Source: Microbacterium sp. SORGH_AS_0428
Lineage (GTDB): Bacteria; Actinomycetota; Actinomycetes; Actinomycetales; Microbacteriaceae
NCBI RefSeq assembly: GCF_031453615.1
Contig: NZ_JAVIZT010000001.1
Coordinates: forward strand, 2,356,001 to 2,420,000
Direction of reading: 5' to 3'
DNA length: 64,000 bases
In this document: one piece after another, positions 54,732-63,269 of the stretch
How the letters are laid out: the number at the start of each line of letters is the position of its first letter
How positions within the stretch are numbered: the stretch's first letter is position 1
Translations under genes and position numbers: made by a program
Notes under the pieces: generated by a model
What the model was told of the DNA's origin: nothing
The model's database searches: none
Seen by the model: only the letters and a program-made list of their open reading frames with translations

Positions 54732-55766
54732 TCAGAACGCGTTGCGTGTGAGCTGCACGGAGCCCTCCGGCCACCAGGATCCGGCGCGCGGCCCGCCGTT
54801 GCAGACGCCGTCGCTCTCACCGGGCGGCTTGATCCACAGGTTCGTGTCGACGACGTCGTCGCCGTAGGTGCCGCCGGGGTCGCCGACGAGCGCTCCGGGG
54901 TCGTTGCACCACTCGCTCGTCGAGACGCCGGCGCCGTTGCGAGAGGTGTCGATGAGGGCGTGACTGCCGCCGAGGAGCGTGGACACCTCGTGGGCGTAGG
55001 CGAATTCGGCGGTGGTGGGGTTGTAGTTCGACACGTTGGTGGCGAAGCCGCGCACCTTGTCGGTGACACCGACCCGCTGGATGAGCGAGGCCATCTCCGA
55101 CGCGGGGCGCCAGTTGGAGTGTCCGCCGTCGAGGTACACCCACGTGTCCACTCCGACGAGACGCAGCGCGGCATCGTGGAGAGCGCTCATGCGTTGGTCG
55201 ATGTTCGCGTCGCAGTCGGGTGCCTGGGCGAGGCTGTCCGGCTCGAGGACGACGATCTTCTGCACGTCTTTCACGCTCGCCAGCGCCTGGCCGATCTCGG
55301 CTGTCCACGTGGCGTAGGAGGCGTCATCCAGTCCGCCGGCGGACTGGCTGCCGCAGTCGCGCTCGGGCAGCCCGTAGACCACGACGGCGAGCGCGGCGTC
55401 CTGATCGCGCGCCTCGGCGGCGAGGTTCAGGATGCGGGGGCCCGCCTCGCCGATCGGATCGATCTCGGGCGTGAGCCAGTAAGCGGTCGGTTGAGCGGAG
55501 AGATAGTCGGCCGCCGCCTGCGCGTCGGCGTCCAGCCCGCCCCCGGCGGCGGCCTTGCTCGCCTTGGACTCCTCCGGCACGACGATGCGGGTGCCGACGC
55601 CCGGCGCCTGCGCGCCGAGGAACTGGAGTCCGGAGGTGATGGCCCAGCCGACGACGCCGATGGCGGTGATCACGATCACGAGGCTCGCCGCGAGCACGGT
55701 GATCAGCAGCCAGCGGGGGAAGGCACGCCGGCGCGGACGGGCGGGCCTTGCTGGCGTGGAACTCAC
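54732..55766 (-). CDS. Glycoside hydrolase family 6 glucanase, membrane-anchored
   Basis: 344 residues from GTG 55766, 6 nt after a -10 box. A basic N-terminus and one helix (WLLITVLAASLVIVITAIGVVGW) anchor it; there is no carbohydrate-binding module. GH6 signatures are VVYGLPERDCGS, the acid Asp in VVLEPDSLAQ, YLDGGHSNW, GFATNVSNYN, IDTSRNGAG, WCNDPG and LWIKPPGESDG. The family cleaves beta-1,4-glucans with inversion. Being tethered beside a cellulose-like synthase gene, it may trim an endogenous glucan rather than feed on plant cellulose. Family certain; role inferred. Confidence 0.94.
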   Translation of the reverse strand: MSSTPARPARPRRRAFPRWLLITVLAASLVIVITAIGVVGWAITSGLQFLGAQAPGVGTRIVVPEESKASKAAAGGGLDADAQAAADYLSAQPTAYWLTPEIDPIGEAGPRILNLAAEARDQDAALAVVVYGLPERDCGSQSAGGLDDASYATWTAEIGQALASVKDVQKIVVLEPDSLAQAPDCDANIDQRMSALHDAALRLVGVDTWVYLDGGHSNWRPASEMASLIQRVGVTDKVRGFATNVSNYNPTTAEFAYAHEVSTLLGGSHALIDTSRNGAGVSTSEWCNDPGALVGDPGGTYGDDVVDTNLWIKPPGESDGVCNGGPRAGSWWPEGSVQLTRNAF

Positions 55767-55772
55767 GCAAGG

Positions 55773-55778
55773 ACTGTA
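55773..55778 (-). promoter_or_regulatory. -10 box for the leaderless GH6 gene
   Basis: Minus-strand TACAGT ends 6 nt before GTG 55766. Confidence 0.55.
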
Positions 55779-55792
55779 CCGTGCGCCCGCGC

Positions 55793-55798
55793 TACCCT
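55793..55798 (+). promoter_or_regulatory. -10 box of the Usp gene
   Basis: TACCCT, 26 nt before ATG 55825, which has GGAAGGA. Divergent from the GH6 promoter. Confidence 0.5.
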
Positions 55799-55824
55799 GA
55801 CTGCAACGACCGGAAGGACACAGG

Positions 55825-56655
55825 ATGTCGGACTCGATCATCGTGGGCGTGACGGATGCGGAGGGCTCGCAGCGCGCGGTCGACTGGGCGGCGGCTCGCG
55901 CGCGGCGTGGCGGGGAGCGGCTCGTGCTCTTCTCCGTCGTCGGCGGTGCCACCGGAGCGGTGGGCGAGGACGACGTGCTGACGGCGGCGGTCGCCGCCAC
56001 GCGCGCACGCCTCGAGAAGCAGGCCGACCTCCTGCGGTCGACGGGTGTCTCGTGCGAGGTGCGTGTCTCGCACGGCAATCCGGTCGCGGAGCTCGTGGAG
56101 GCCTCGAAGGATGCGCGGCTGCTCGTGATCGGTGGGGAGAAGCGCGGGCAGGGACGCCGTGGCCAGCACGGCTACCGGATCGCCGCGGGATCTCATTCGC
56201 CCGTCGTCGTGGTGCCGCTGGAGGCGCCCGCCGACGGTGACGGCGTCGTGGTCGGTGTCGACGGCTCCGAGGTCTCCGACGCGGCGGTGGCCTTCGCGGC
56301 AGCCGAGGCGGAGCGCTTCGGCGAGGCGCTGACGATCGTCTCGGCGTGGATGCCGGTCGCCGTTCCCGGCGACTTCGGCGTGTACCCGGACCTCTATCTC
56401 ACGGATCTCAACGCGATCACCCAGTCGGCCGTCGACCGTGTCGCGGAGGCGGTGAGCGAGATGTACCCGGATCTTCGCGTGCAGACCCGCGTCGTCGAGG
56501 GCGATCCCGCCGCGGCGATCGCGGATGCGGCGGGCGCGGCCAGACTCGTCGTCGTCGGTTCGCACGGGCGCGGCGCCTTCGCGCGCTTCCTTCTCGGATC
56601 GGTCAGCGAGGAGGTCGTTTCTCAGGTGACGACCGCCACAGCCGTCGTCCGCTGA
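55825..56655 (+). CDS. Tandem universal stress protein
   Basis: 276 residues with two UspA domains (about 1-133 and 140-276). The second has the nucleotide motif GSHGRGAFARFLLGS, fitting G2xG9xG[S/T], so ATP binding is likely there. The first has a diverged version (GGEKRGQGRRG). Two-domain Usp proteins of this kind are stress and dormancy factors in actinobacteria. ATG with GGAAGGA upstream and a -10 box at 55793-55798. Monocistronic. Confidence 0.93.
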   Translation: MSDSIIVGVTDAEGSQRAVDWAAARARRGGERLVLFSVVGGATGAVGEDDVLTAAVAATRARLEKQADLLRSTGVSCEVRVSHGNPVAELVEASKDARLLVIGGEKRGQGRRGQHGYRIAAGSHSPVVVVPLEAPADGDGVVVGVDGSEVSDAAVAFAAAEAERFGEALTIVSAWMPVAVPGDFGVYPDLYLTDLNAITQSAVDRVAEAVSEMYPDLRVQTRVVEGDPAAAIADAAGAARLVVVGSHGRGAFARFLLGSVSEEVVSQVTTATAVVR

Positions 56656-56746
56656 TCGGATTCCCACAATTCCGGCGCGTGCGGCCCAAAGGCGCCTGCG
56701 CGGGACTACCTTTGTGCCACCACGGTAGGCGGACGAAGGAGTCCTC

Positions 56747-56953
56747 ATGGATCGTGCAACACAGATAGCTGTCACCGCTCTCGCGCTGCTCGCGCTCGTC
56801 GCGGTCGCCGTCGGCGTCTTCGCCGCGGGGGCACTCCCTGGGCTGGAGCTGCACGCGCAGCGTGTCGCGAGCCTCGTCCCCTTCGTCGTCGCGACGCTCG
56901 CCGTGCTGGGTGCGCTCGCGCTGTCGGTGTCGCGACGACGTCTGCATCGCTGA
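56747..56953 (+). CDS. Small two-helix membrane protein
   Basis: 68 residues. AAGGAG lies 6-7 nt before the ATG and a -10-like TACCTT stands about 35 nt upstream. Two hydrophobic helices (VTALALLALVAVAVGVFAAG and VPFVVATLAVLGALALSV) and a basic end (RRRLHR). No family recognised; too short for a functional guess. Good ribosome site and codon use support that it is real. Confidence 0.65.
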   Translation: MDRATQIAVTALALLALVAVAVGVFAAGALPGLELHAQRVASLVPFVVATLAVLGALALSVSRRRLHR

Positions 56954-56972
56954 TCGGCGTCACGGCGAAAAG

Positions 56973-57015
56973 CGGAGAGGCCCTCTGCGGCCTGGGGGAA
57001 CCGGAGAGGACCTCT
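56973..57015. repeat. Two 14-bp operator-like palindromes 29 bp apart
   Basis: CGGAGAGG-C-CCTCT (56973-56986) and CGGAGAGG-A-CCTCT (57002-57015) share 13 of 14 positions and each contains an inverted AGAGG/CCTCT. They lie in a 257-bp gap without genes. A DNA-binding-protein site is a guess. Confidence 0.4.
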
Positions 57016-57197
57016 CATCACACGGGCGAAACGCTCCGTGCCTTCGCTCGCCGTCGATGACCCGAACACGTTCGGCGTGCGGTGTTGCCTCTTCAGTATG
57101 GGAAGTGCGCGTACCCGGATGAAGGGGGCTTGACAAGCGCGTCGCTGTTGGTTCGTCATCCGACGCGCCGCGTCACACGATCGTCATCCTTTCTCAG

Positions 57198-57203
57198 TAG
57201 CAT
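57198..57203 (+). promoter_or_regulatory. -10 box of the 57211 gene
   Basis: TAGCAT ends 7 nt before ATG 57211. Confidence 0.45.
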
Positions 57204-57210
57204 GGCGCTC

Positions 57211-57348
57211 ATGGCGCGCGAGGGGCAACGCAATCCGGAGCCGGGCGGGTCCCGATGGCTCATCTACGTCGGGGTGGCGCTGCTGGCGCTCGGGGTGGGG
57301 GCCCTCGTGTACGCCTCGATCATCAGTTACCTCAACGCCATCCTCTAG
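57211..57348 (+). CDS. Very small single-helix membrane protein
   Basis: 45 residues: polar MAREGQRNPEPGGSR, then one helix (WLIYVGVALLALGVGALVYASI). Start chosen because the -10 box lies 7 nt upstream; the ATG at 57202 overlaps that box. Probably a membrane microprotein. No family recognised. Confidence 0.55.
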   Translation: MAREGQRNPEPGGSRWLIYVGVALLALGVGALVYASIISYLNAIL

Positions 57349-57439
57349 CGGGCTGCGCTCGCCGGCGTGCGCATCGACTCGCACGGCGACGGAGTGTTCT
57401 GCCGCGGTCGGCGTGCGGCGTCCCTCGGGGGAGGAGTCG

Positions 57440-57468
57440 TTGCACACCTGATGTGTGACCGGTAACAT
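57440..57468 (+). promoter_or_regulatory. Arabinose operon promoter with overlapping LacI-type operator
   Basis: -35 TTGCAC (57440-57445), 17-nt spacer, -10 TAACAT (57463-57468). TGTGACCGGTAACA at 57454-57467 is a 14-bp palindrome with one mismatched pair and central CCGG, the form bound by LacI/GalR-family repressors. It covers the spacer and -10, so binding should block transcription. The repressor gene is not in the window. Confidence 0.65.
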
Positions 57469-57524
57469 TTGTTTCGGCCGGCCGGGTATGGGACCCCGCG
57501 GGCCATGAGACCAATGGAGCATCC

Positions 57525-58247
57525 GTGACAGGCAGCGCAGCCACGCCCTTCCCCTCTGACGTCCAAGCGGCCATCGACGCCGTCCGCGATGATGTCGCGA
57601 CTCTGCACGGCGAGCTTGTGCGCTACGGCCTGGTGGTGTGGACAGGAGGCAATGTCTCCGGTCGCGTGCCGGGCGCCGACCTGTTCGTCATCAAGCCCTC
57701 CGGCGTCTCCTACGACGACCTGACGCCGGCGAACATGATCCTCTGCGATCTCGACGGCAACGTGATCCCGGGAACGCCCGGCAGCGAGCGTTCACCCTCC
57801 AGCGACACGGCCGCGCACGCGTACGTCTACCGCAACATGCCCGACGTGGGCGGGGTCGTGCACACTCACTCCGACTACGCCGTCGCTTGGGCGGCCCGCG
57901 GTGAGGAGATCCCCTGTGTGATCACCGCGATGGCGGACGAGTTCGGCGGTCCGATCCCGGTCGGACCCTTCGCGATCATCGGCGACGACTCGATCGGTCG
58001 CGGCATCGTCGAGACGCTGCGCGGGCACCGCTCCCGCGCCGTCCTCATGCGCAACCACGGTCCGTTCACGATCGGGGTGAGCGCGAAGGATGCGGTGAAG
58101 GCGGCCGTCATGGTCGAGGACGTCGCCCGCACGGTGCACATCGCGCGTCAGGGCGGAGAGCTGGTGCCCATCCCCCAGGAGGCGATCGACAGCCTGTACG
58201 CGCGGTACCAGAACGTCTACGGACAGAGTGGGGACGACCGGCGATGA
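57525..58247 (+). CDS. araD: L-ribulose-5-phosphate 4-epimerase
   Basis: 240 residues. Interconverts L-ribulose 5-phosphate and D-xylulose 5-phosphate by retro-aldol chemistry. Class II aldolase fold with GGNVSGR, KPSGVSYDDL, the zinc His pair in VVHTHSDYA, and MRNHGPF. GTG start with GGAG about 8 nt upstream. First gene of araD-araB-araA-epimerase; its stop overlaps the araB start (ATGA). araA and araB in the same operon decide AraD over fuculose aldolases. Confidence 0.93.
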   Translation: MTGSAATPFPSDVQAAIDAVRDDVATLHGELVRYGLVVWTGGNVSGRVPGADLFVIKPSGVSYDDLTPANMILCDLDGNVIPGTPGSERSPSSDTAAHAYVYRNMPDVGGVVHTHSDYAVAWAARGEEIPCVITAMADEFGGPIPVGPFAIIGDDSIGRGIVETLRGHRSRAVLMRNHGPFTIGVSAKDAVKAAVMVEDVARTVHIARQGGELVPIPQEAIDSLYARYQNVYGQSGDDRR

Positions 58248-59818
58248 CCGCTGCAGACGCCATCACGACGGGGCGCACCTGGCTCGGCATCGAGCTCGGC
58301 TCCACGCGCATCAAGGCGTGCCTGATCGACGAGACCGGCGCGGTGATCGCGGTGGGGGCTCACGCATGGGAGAACAGCTACGTCGACCGCCTCTGGACCT
58401 ACTCCCTGGACGAGGTCGTCGACGGTCTGCAGAGCGCGTACGCCGCGCTCGTGGCCGACGCGGTCGAGCGTCACGGCGTGCGCCCCGAGACCCACGCCGC
58501 CATCGGCGTCTCCGCGATGATGCACGGCTATCTCGCGTTCGACGCCTCCGGTGAGCTGCTCGTGCCCTTCCGTACGTGGCGCAACACCAACACGGGACCC
58601 GCATCGAGCGCGCTGAGCGAGCTGTTCGGCGTCAACATCCCGCTGCGCTGGTCGATCGCGCACCTGCACCAGGCGGTTATCGACGCCGAGCCGCACGTGC
58701 CCCACATCGCCTCGATCAACACCCTCGCGGGTTACGTGCACCGACGTCTGACCGGTCGGTCGGTGCTGGGCGTGGGCGACGCGTCGGGCATGTTCCCGAT
58801 CGACGCGGCGACGCGCGACTACGACGCGGAGCTGCTTGCCCGCTACGACGCGCTCGGCGCGCTGGGCGTCCCGCTCGTCGACATCCTCCCGGAGGTGCTC
58901 CCCGCCGGACGCGAAGCGGGCACGCTCACCCCCGAAGGCGCAGCGCTGCTCGACCCGTCGGGCGTGCTCCGTCCCGGCATCCCGCTCTGTCCGCCGGAGG
59001 GAGATGCCGGGACCGGCATGGTCGCCACCAACGCCGTGGCGCCGCGCACGGGCAACGTGAGTGCGGGAACGAGCATCTTCGCGATGGTCGTCCTGGAACG
59101 TCCCCTCGAGCGGGTGCATCACGAGCTCGACCTCGTCACCACGCCCGCGGGAGATCCCGTCGCGATGGTGCACTGCAACAACGGGGCGAGCGAACTCGCG
59201 GCCTGGGTCGAGATGTTCTCGCGCTTCTCGGCCGCATCCGGTCGTCCGCTCGACGCGGACGCCGTCTTCGAGGCGCTCTTCCGCGAGGCGGTCGCGGGCG
59301 AGGCGGATGCGGGTGGGCTGCTCGCCTACAACCACCTCGCGGGCGAACCCATCGCCGGACTCGAGGAGGGGCGTCCGCTCGTCGTGCGCACGCCCGACAG
59401 CCGCCTGACCCTCGCGAACTTCATGCGCGCCCAGCTCTACGGCGTGTTCGGAACCCTGGCGCTCGGGATGCGGGTGCTCGCCGAAGAAGGCGTCGCGCTC
59501 GATCTGATGTTCGCGCACGGCGGCATGTTCCGCACGGCCGGCGTCGCCCAGCGCTTCCTCGCCGGCGCGCTCGCCGCCCCGGTCGCGGTCGGCGAGACCG
59601 CATCCGAGGGTGGCGCGTGGGGGATCGCCGTGCTCGCGGCGTATCTCGGCGAGTCCGACCTGTTCGATCTGTCCACCTACCTCGAGCGCCGAGTGTTCGC
59701 CGGCGCCGAAACCTCGACCGCGGAGCCCGACGCCGATGACGTCGCCGGCTTCGCCGCCTACCTCGAGCGCTACCGGTCCGGCCTCGCCATCGAAGCCGCC
59801 GCCGTGGCCGCGCTCTGA
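58244..59818 (+). CDS. araB: FGGY-family sugar kinase, probably ribulokinase
   Basis: 524 residues. Phosphorylates L-ribulose, by context between AraD and AraA. FGGY signatures: N-terminal phosphate loop [41 protein letters not shown], and the adenosine-site [16 protein letters not shown]. The canonical first Asp of the family loop is Glu here (GIELGS). It is closer in layout to xylulokinase-like FGGY proteins of Gram-positive ara operons than to E. coli AraB. ATGA overlap with araD. Confidence 0.87.
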   Translation: MTAADAITTGRTWLGIELGSTRIKACLIDETGAVIAVGAHAWENSYVDRLWTYSLDEVVDGLQSAYAALVADAVERHGVRPETHAAIGVSAMMHGYLAFDASGELLVPFRTWRNTNTGPASSALSELFGVNIPLRWSIAHLHQAVIDAEPHVPHIASINTLAGYVHRRLTGRSVLGVGDASGMFPIDAATRDYDAELLARYDALGALGVPLVDILPEVLPAGREAGTLTPEGAALLDPSGVLRPGIPLCPPEGDAGTGMVATNAVAPRTGNVSAGTSIFAMVVLERPLERVHHELDLVTTPAGDPVAMVHCNNGASELAAWVEMFSRFSAASGRPLDADAVFEALFREAVAGEADAGGLLAYNHLAGEPIAGLEEGRPLVVRTPDSRLTLANFMRAQLYGVFGTLALGMRVLAEEGVALDLMFAHGGMFRTAGVAQRFLAGALAAPVAVGETASEGGAWGIAVLAAYLGESDLFDLSTYLERRVFAGAETSTAEPDADDVAGFAAYLERYRSGLAIEAAAVAAL

Positions 59819-59838
59819 AAACCGAAAGAGAGATATCC

Positions 59839-61350
59839 ATGCCTCGTACCCCCTTGTCCAGCTCCCTCGACGGCTACGAGGTCTGGTTCGTCACCGGCAG
59901 CCAGAACCTCTACGGCGAGGAGACGCTCGCGCAGGTCGCCGAGCAGTCGCAGGCGGTCGTTGCGGGCCTGGGCGGGCTCCCCGTGAAGGTCGTCTGGAAG
60001 CCCGTGCTGAAGGACGCCGATTCGATCCGTCGGATGGCGCTGGAGATCAACAGCCGTGACGACGTGATCGGCGTGATCGCGTGGATGCACACCTTCAGCC
60101 CCGCCAAGATGTGGATCTCGGGACTCGATGCCCTGCAGAAGCCGCTGCTGCACCTGCACACGCAGGCCAATGTCGAGCTGCCGTGGGCCGACATCGACTT
60201 CGACTTCATGAACCTCAACCAGGCCGCTCACGGAGACCGCGAGTTCGGCTACATCCAGACGCGGCTGGGCGTTGCGCGCAAGACCGTGGTCGGACACGTG
60301 TCGAACCCGGTCGTCCGCCAGCAGATCGAGGACTGGGAGCGCGCCGCGGCCGGCTGGGCTGCGGTCCGCACGCTGAAGCTCGCCCGCTTCGGCGACAACA
60401 TGCGCTACGTCGCCGTCACCGAGGGCGACAAGACCGAGGCGGAGCTGCGCTTCGGTGTTCAGGTGAACACCTGGGGCGTCAACGAGTTGGCGGATGCGGT
60501 CGCCGCCGCATCCGAGTCCGACATCGACGCTCTCGTGGCCGAGTACGAGGAGCTGTACGACGTCGTCGACGAGCTGCGCGTCGGAGGCGAGCGGCACCAG
60601 TCCCTGCGTGACGGGGCCGCGATCGAGCTCGGTCTGCGCTCGTTCCTCGAGGAGGGCGGCTTCGGCGCCTTCACGACGAGCTTCGAAGACCTCGGCGCCC
60701 TGAAGCAGCTCCCGGGCCTGGCCGTCCAGCGCCTCATGGCCGAGGGTTACGGCTTCGGCGCCGAGGGCGACTGGAAGACGGCGATCCTCGTGCGCGTGGC
60801 CAACGTCATGGGCGCCGGCCTGCCCGGCGGCGCGAGCCTCATGGAGGACTACACCTACGACCTCGTGGCCGGCGACGAGAAGATCCTCGGCGCGCACATG
60901 CTCGAGGTCGCCCCGTCGCTGACCACCGCCAAGCCGCGGCTGGAGATCCACCCTCTCGGCATCGGCGGCAAGGAGGACCCGGTGCGCCTGGTCTTCACGG
61001 CCGACCCGGGCTCTGCCGTCGTCGTCGCGATGAGCGACATGCGCGACCGGTTCCGCCTGGTGGCCAACGTGGTCGAGAACGTCTCCGCGCCGGAGCTGCC
61101 GAAGCTGCCCGTGGGGCGTGCCGTGTGGAAGCCCGCTCCCGACTTCGCGACCTCCGCCGCGTGCTGGCTCGCCGCGGGAGCCGCCCACCACACGGTGATG
61201 TCGACCGCCGTCGGCATCGAGGTGTTCCGGGACTTCGCCGAGATCGCGAAGACCGAGCTGGTCGTCATCGACGAGTCGACGACGGTGCGCGACTTCCAGC
61301 GCGAGCTGCGCTGGAACCAGGCGTACTACCGCCTCGCGCAGGGCCTGTGA
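59839..61350 (+). CDS. araA: L-arabinose isomerase
   Basis: 503 residues. Converts L-arabinose to L-ribulose with Mn. [16 protein letters not shown] start; metal and catalytic residues in [11 protein letters not shown] (Glu), LMEDYTYDL (Glu), [11 protein letters not shown] (His) and [10 protein letters not shown] (His). AAAGAGAGA lies before the ATG. Length matches the family. Stop overlaps the next start (TGATG). Confidence 0.96.
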   Translation: MPRTPLSSSLDGYEVWFVTGSQNLYGEETLAQVAEQSQAVVAGLGGLPVKVVWKPVLKDADSIRRMALEINSRDDVIGVIAWMHTFSPAKMWISGLDALQKPLLHLHTQANVELPWADIDFDFMNLNQAAHGDREFGYIQTRLGVARKTVVGHVSNPVVRQQIEDWERAAAGWAAVRTLKLARFGDNMRYVAVTEGDKTEAELRFGVQVNTWGVNELADAVAAASESDIDALVAEYEELYDVVDELRVGGERHQSLRDGAAIELGLRSFLEEGGFGAFTTSFEDLGALKQLPGLAVQRLMAEGYGFGAEGDWKTAILVRVANVMGAGLPGGASLMEDYTYDLVAGDEKILGAHMLEVAPSLTTAKPRLEIHPLGIGGKEDPVRLVFTADPGSAVVVAMSDMRDRFRLVANVVENVSAPELPKLPVGRAVWKPAPDFATSAACWLAAGAAHHTVMSTAVGIEVFRDFAEIAKTELVVIDESTTVRDFQRELRWNQAYYRLAQGL

Positions 61351-62294
61351 TGACGGGCTCGGTGCCACTGTCGGGAACGCAGCACCTGCTGCGGTCGGGT
61401 GATGTGGAAGCGTGCATCGCGAGCGTCGGTGCGTCGCTGCGCACCCTGACGCACGCCGGACGCGACCTTGTCGTCCCCTTCGCGGCGGACGAGGTCCGCC
61501 CCGCCTATCGAGGGGCGACGCTCGCCCCGTGGCCCAACCGGGTCGTGGACGGCCGCTACACCTTCGGGGGCGAGGAGTACCGCCTCTCCCTGACCGAGCC
61601 CGCACGCGGCCACGCGCTGCACGGACTCGCGGCATGGCTCGACTACACGGCGATCGACAAGGGCCCCGACCACGTCACCCTGTCGGCGGTGGTCGAGGCG
61701 CAGGACGGCTACCCGTGGCGTGTGCGCGTCGAGACGCGTTTCGCGTTGGATGCGGACGGCCTGACACAGACGGTGACCGCGTTCAACGAGTCCGACACAG
61801 CGGCGCCGTACGGCACGGGCCCGCATCCGTATCTGGTGGCGGGCGACGGGCTCGTCGACGACTGGAGCTTCGAGCTGCCCGCCGCCGAGGTGCTGCACGT
61901 CACGGAGGATCGGCTGGCCCCGACCGAGCTGCGCGCGGTCGAGGCGGACGATCCGTCGCGGTTCGACTACCGTGCCGCACGGCGGATCGGCGCGGCCGAG
62001 ATCGACCACGCGTACACCGGACTCATCCGGGATGCCGACGGCGTCGCGACGGTTCGCGTGACGGATGCGGACGGCCGCGGCGTCGCCATGGCCTGGGACG
62101 CGGCGTGCCCCTGGGTCCAGGTGCACACGGCCGACCGCCCCGGGCTCTCGGGGCACCGCGTGGGGCTCGCGATCGAGCCCATGACCTGCGCGCCGGACGC
62201 GTTCAACGCGCACCGGTACCCCTACGACGCGGGCCTGCAGGTTCTCGAGCCCGGAGGGTCGCTGTCGGCGAGCTGGACCATCCGCGCCATCTGA
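61350..62294 (+). CDS. Aldose 1-epimerase family protein
   Basis: 314 residues from ATG 61350. Galactose-mutarotase fold: ATLAPWPNRVVDGRYTF (substrate Arg), GHALHGLAAW (His), TGPHPYLVAG (catalytic His) and LAIEPMTCAP (catalytic Glu). It would interconvert sugar anomers, here probably of arabinose. Coupled to araA by TGATG overlap. Last gene of the operon. Confidence 0.9.
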   Translation: MTGSVPLSGTQHLLRSGDVEACIASVGASLRTLTHAGRDLVVPFAADEVRPAYRGATLAPWPNRVVDGRYTFGGEEYRLSLTEPARGHALHGLAAWLDYTAIDKGPDHVTLSAVVEAQDGYPWRVRVETRFALDADGLTQTVTAFNESDTAAPYGTGPHPYLVAGDGLVDDWSFELPAAEVLHVTEDRLAPTELRAVEADDPSRFDYRAARRIGAAEIDHAYTGLIRDADGVATVRVTDADGRGVAMAWDAACPWVQVHTADRPGLSGHRVGLAIEPMTCAPDAFNAHRYPYDAGLQVLEPGGSLSASWTIRAI

Positions 62295-62317
62295 CCCGCA
62301 TCGCCCCCTCCTACGAC

Positions 62318-62371
62318 ACGTTCGCCTGTCACAGATCGCGCCTCCAGCGTCGATCTGTGACAGGCGAACGT
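62318..62371. repeat. Long palindrome with 21-bp perfect arms
   Basis: ACGTTCGCCTGTCACAGATCG (62318-62338) and its exact complement (62351-62371), 12-bp spacer. It is less GC-rich than the terminators here and lies 24 bp after the epimerase stop, just before a second, typical terminator. It could be a terminator, but its size and composition suggest a dispersed palindrome. Confidence 0.75.
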
Positions 62372-62386
62372 CGTTAGGGGGATGCA

Positions 62387-62426
62387 GAAGGCCCCGGAGA
62401 GGAACGGATCCTTCTCCGGGGCCTTC
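62387..62426. terminator. Bidirectional terminator, arabinose operon / CsbD-like gene
   Basis: 14-bp perfect stem GAAGGCCCCGGAGA with its complement (62387-62400, 62413-62426), inner GGA/TCC. Confidence 0.9.
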
Positions 62427-62449
62427 GATGACAGGGTGCGCGCCGGGCG

Positions 62450-62647
62450 TCAGCTGTCGCGCAGGTTCTCCTTGACCTCGTTGCGACGCTCGACCGACTC
62501 CTTCTCGGCCTCGGCCTTCTTGACGTTCGCGTCGGCCTTGGCCTCGTCGATCTTGTCGCCGATGCGGTCCGTGGTGTCGTCCCACTTGTCCTTGAGCTTG
62601 CGACCGGCGGTCTCCGCGGTCTCCTTCGCATCATCGATGAAACCCAT
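62450..62647 (-). CDS. CsbD-like small stress protein
   Basis: 65 residues, highly charged and helical: MGFIDDAKETAETAGRKLKDK, TTDRIGDKIDEAK. It resembles CsbD/YjbJ-type general stress proteins in size and repeat-like heptads; a related actinobacterial small-protein family is possible. GAAGGGAG precedes the ATG. It faces the arabinose operon across a shared terminator. Confidence 0.72.
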   Translation of the reverse strand: MGFIDDAKETAETAGRKLKDKWDDTTDRIGDKIDEAKADANVKKAEAEKESVERRNEVKENLRDS

Positions 62648-62750
62648 GATGTGCTCCCTTCGTCGAGGTGTGCCGTCAGGCTAATACCGCGATCCGACGA
62701 GAGCGGCGGGGTTGCACCGGTTCCCTCTGGTTGCTAGCGACGAGCGGGTG

Positions 62751-62756
62751 CATACT
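62751..62756 (+). promoter_or_regulatory. -10 box for the leaderless DUF1905 gene
   Basis: CATACT ends 6 nt before ATG 62763. Confidence 0.45.
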
Positions 62757-62762
62757 CGGGTC

Positions 62763-63191
62763 ATGCGGTTCGAGACGACCATGTCGCAGTTCGGCAACGA
62801 CACGGGCATCGAGATTCCCGCGGACGTCATAGAGCAGCTCGGCGGCGGCCGTCGTCCCGCGCTGGTGGTGACCGTCAACGGGTTCACGTATCGCTCGACC
62901 GTCGGGGTGATGGCGGGCAAGCACCTGATCCCGTTCAGCGCGGACAAGCGTCGCGAGACGGGCATCGGCGGTGGCGATGCGCTCACCGTCGACGTCGAGC
63001 TCGACACCGCTCCGCGCACGGTCGAGGTGCCGGACGACCTCGCCGAGGCGCTGGCATCCGAGGGGCTCCGGGCCACCTTCGACGCCCTGTCGCCCAGCGC
63101 GCAGAAGGCCCATGTGACCGCGGTGACCGGCGCCAAGGCGGCCGAGACGCGGCAGCGCCGCGTCGCGCGAGTGGTCGAGTCCTTGCGGTGA
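62763..63191 (+). CDS. DUF1905/YdeI-type protein
   Basis: 142 residues. The N-terminal ~90 residues are a DUF1905 beta-barrel (GIEIPADVIEQLGGGRRPALVVTVNG, VGVMAGKHLIPFSADKRRETG, GGDALTVDVELD). The C-terminal helical part (LAEALASEGLRATFDALSPSAQK, TRQRRVARVVESL) matches the YdeI/OmpD-associated end. Known members affect bacteriocin or membrane-stress sensitivity; the mechanism is unclear. Start decided by the -10 box 6 nt upstream. Confidence 0.85.
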   Translation: MRFETTMSQFGNDTGIEIPADVIEQLGGGRRPALVVTVNGFTYRSTVGVMAGKHLIPFSADKRRETGIGGGDALTVDVELDTAPRTVEVPDDLAEALASEGLRATFDALSPSAQKAHVTAVTGAKAAETRQRRVARVVESLR

Positions 63192-63247
63192 GGCGCCGAG
63201 GGCGGTTTTCCCCGTTCTCGACCAGTGAGTCGCCGAGACCCCTCGGA

Positions 63248-63253
63248 TAGAAT
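63248..63253 (+). promoter_or_regulatory. -10 box of the 63270 gene
   Basis: TAGAAT, 16 nt before GTG 63270, with GGGGGAGGGGG between them. Confidence 0.5.
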
Positions 63254-63269
63254 CGGGGGAGGGGGTGCT

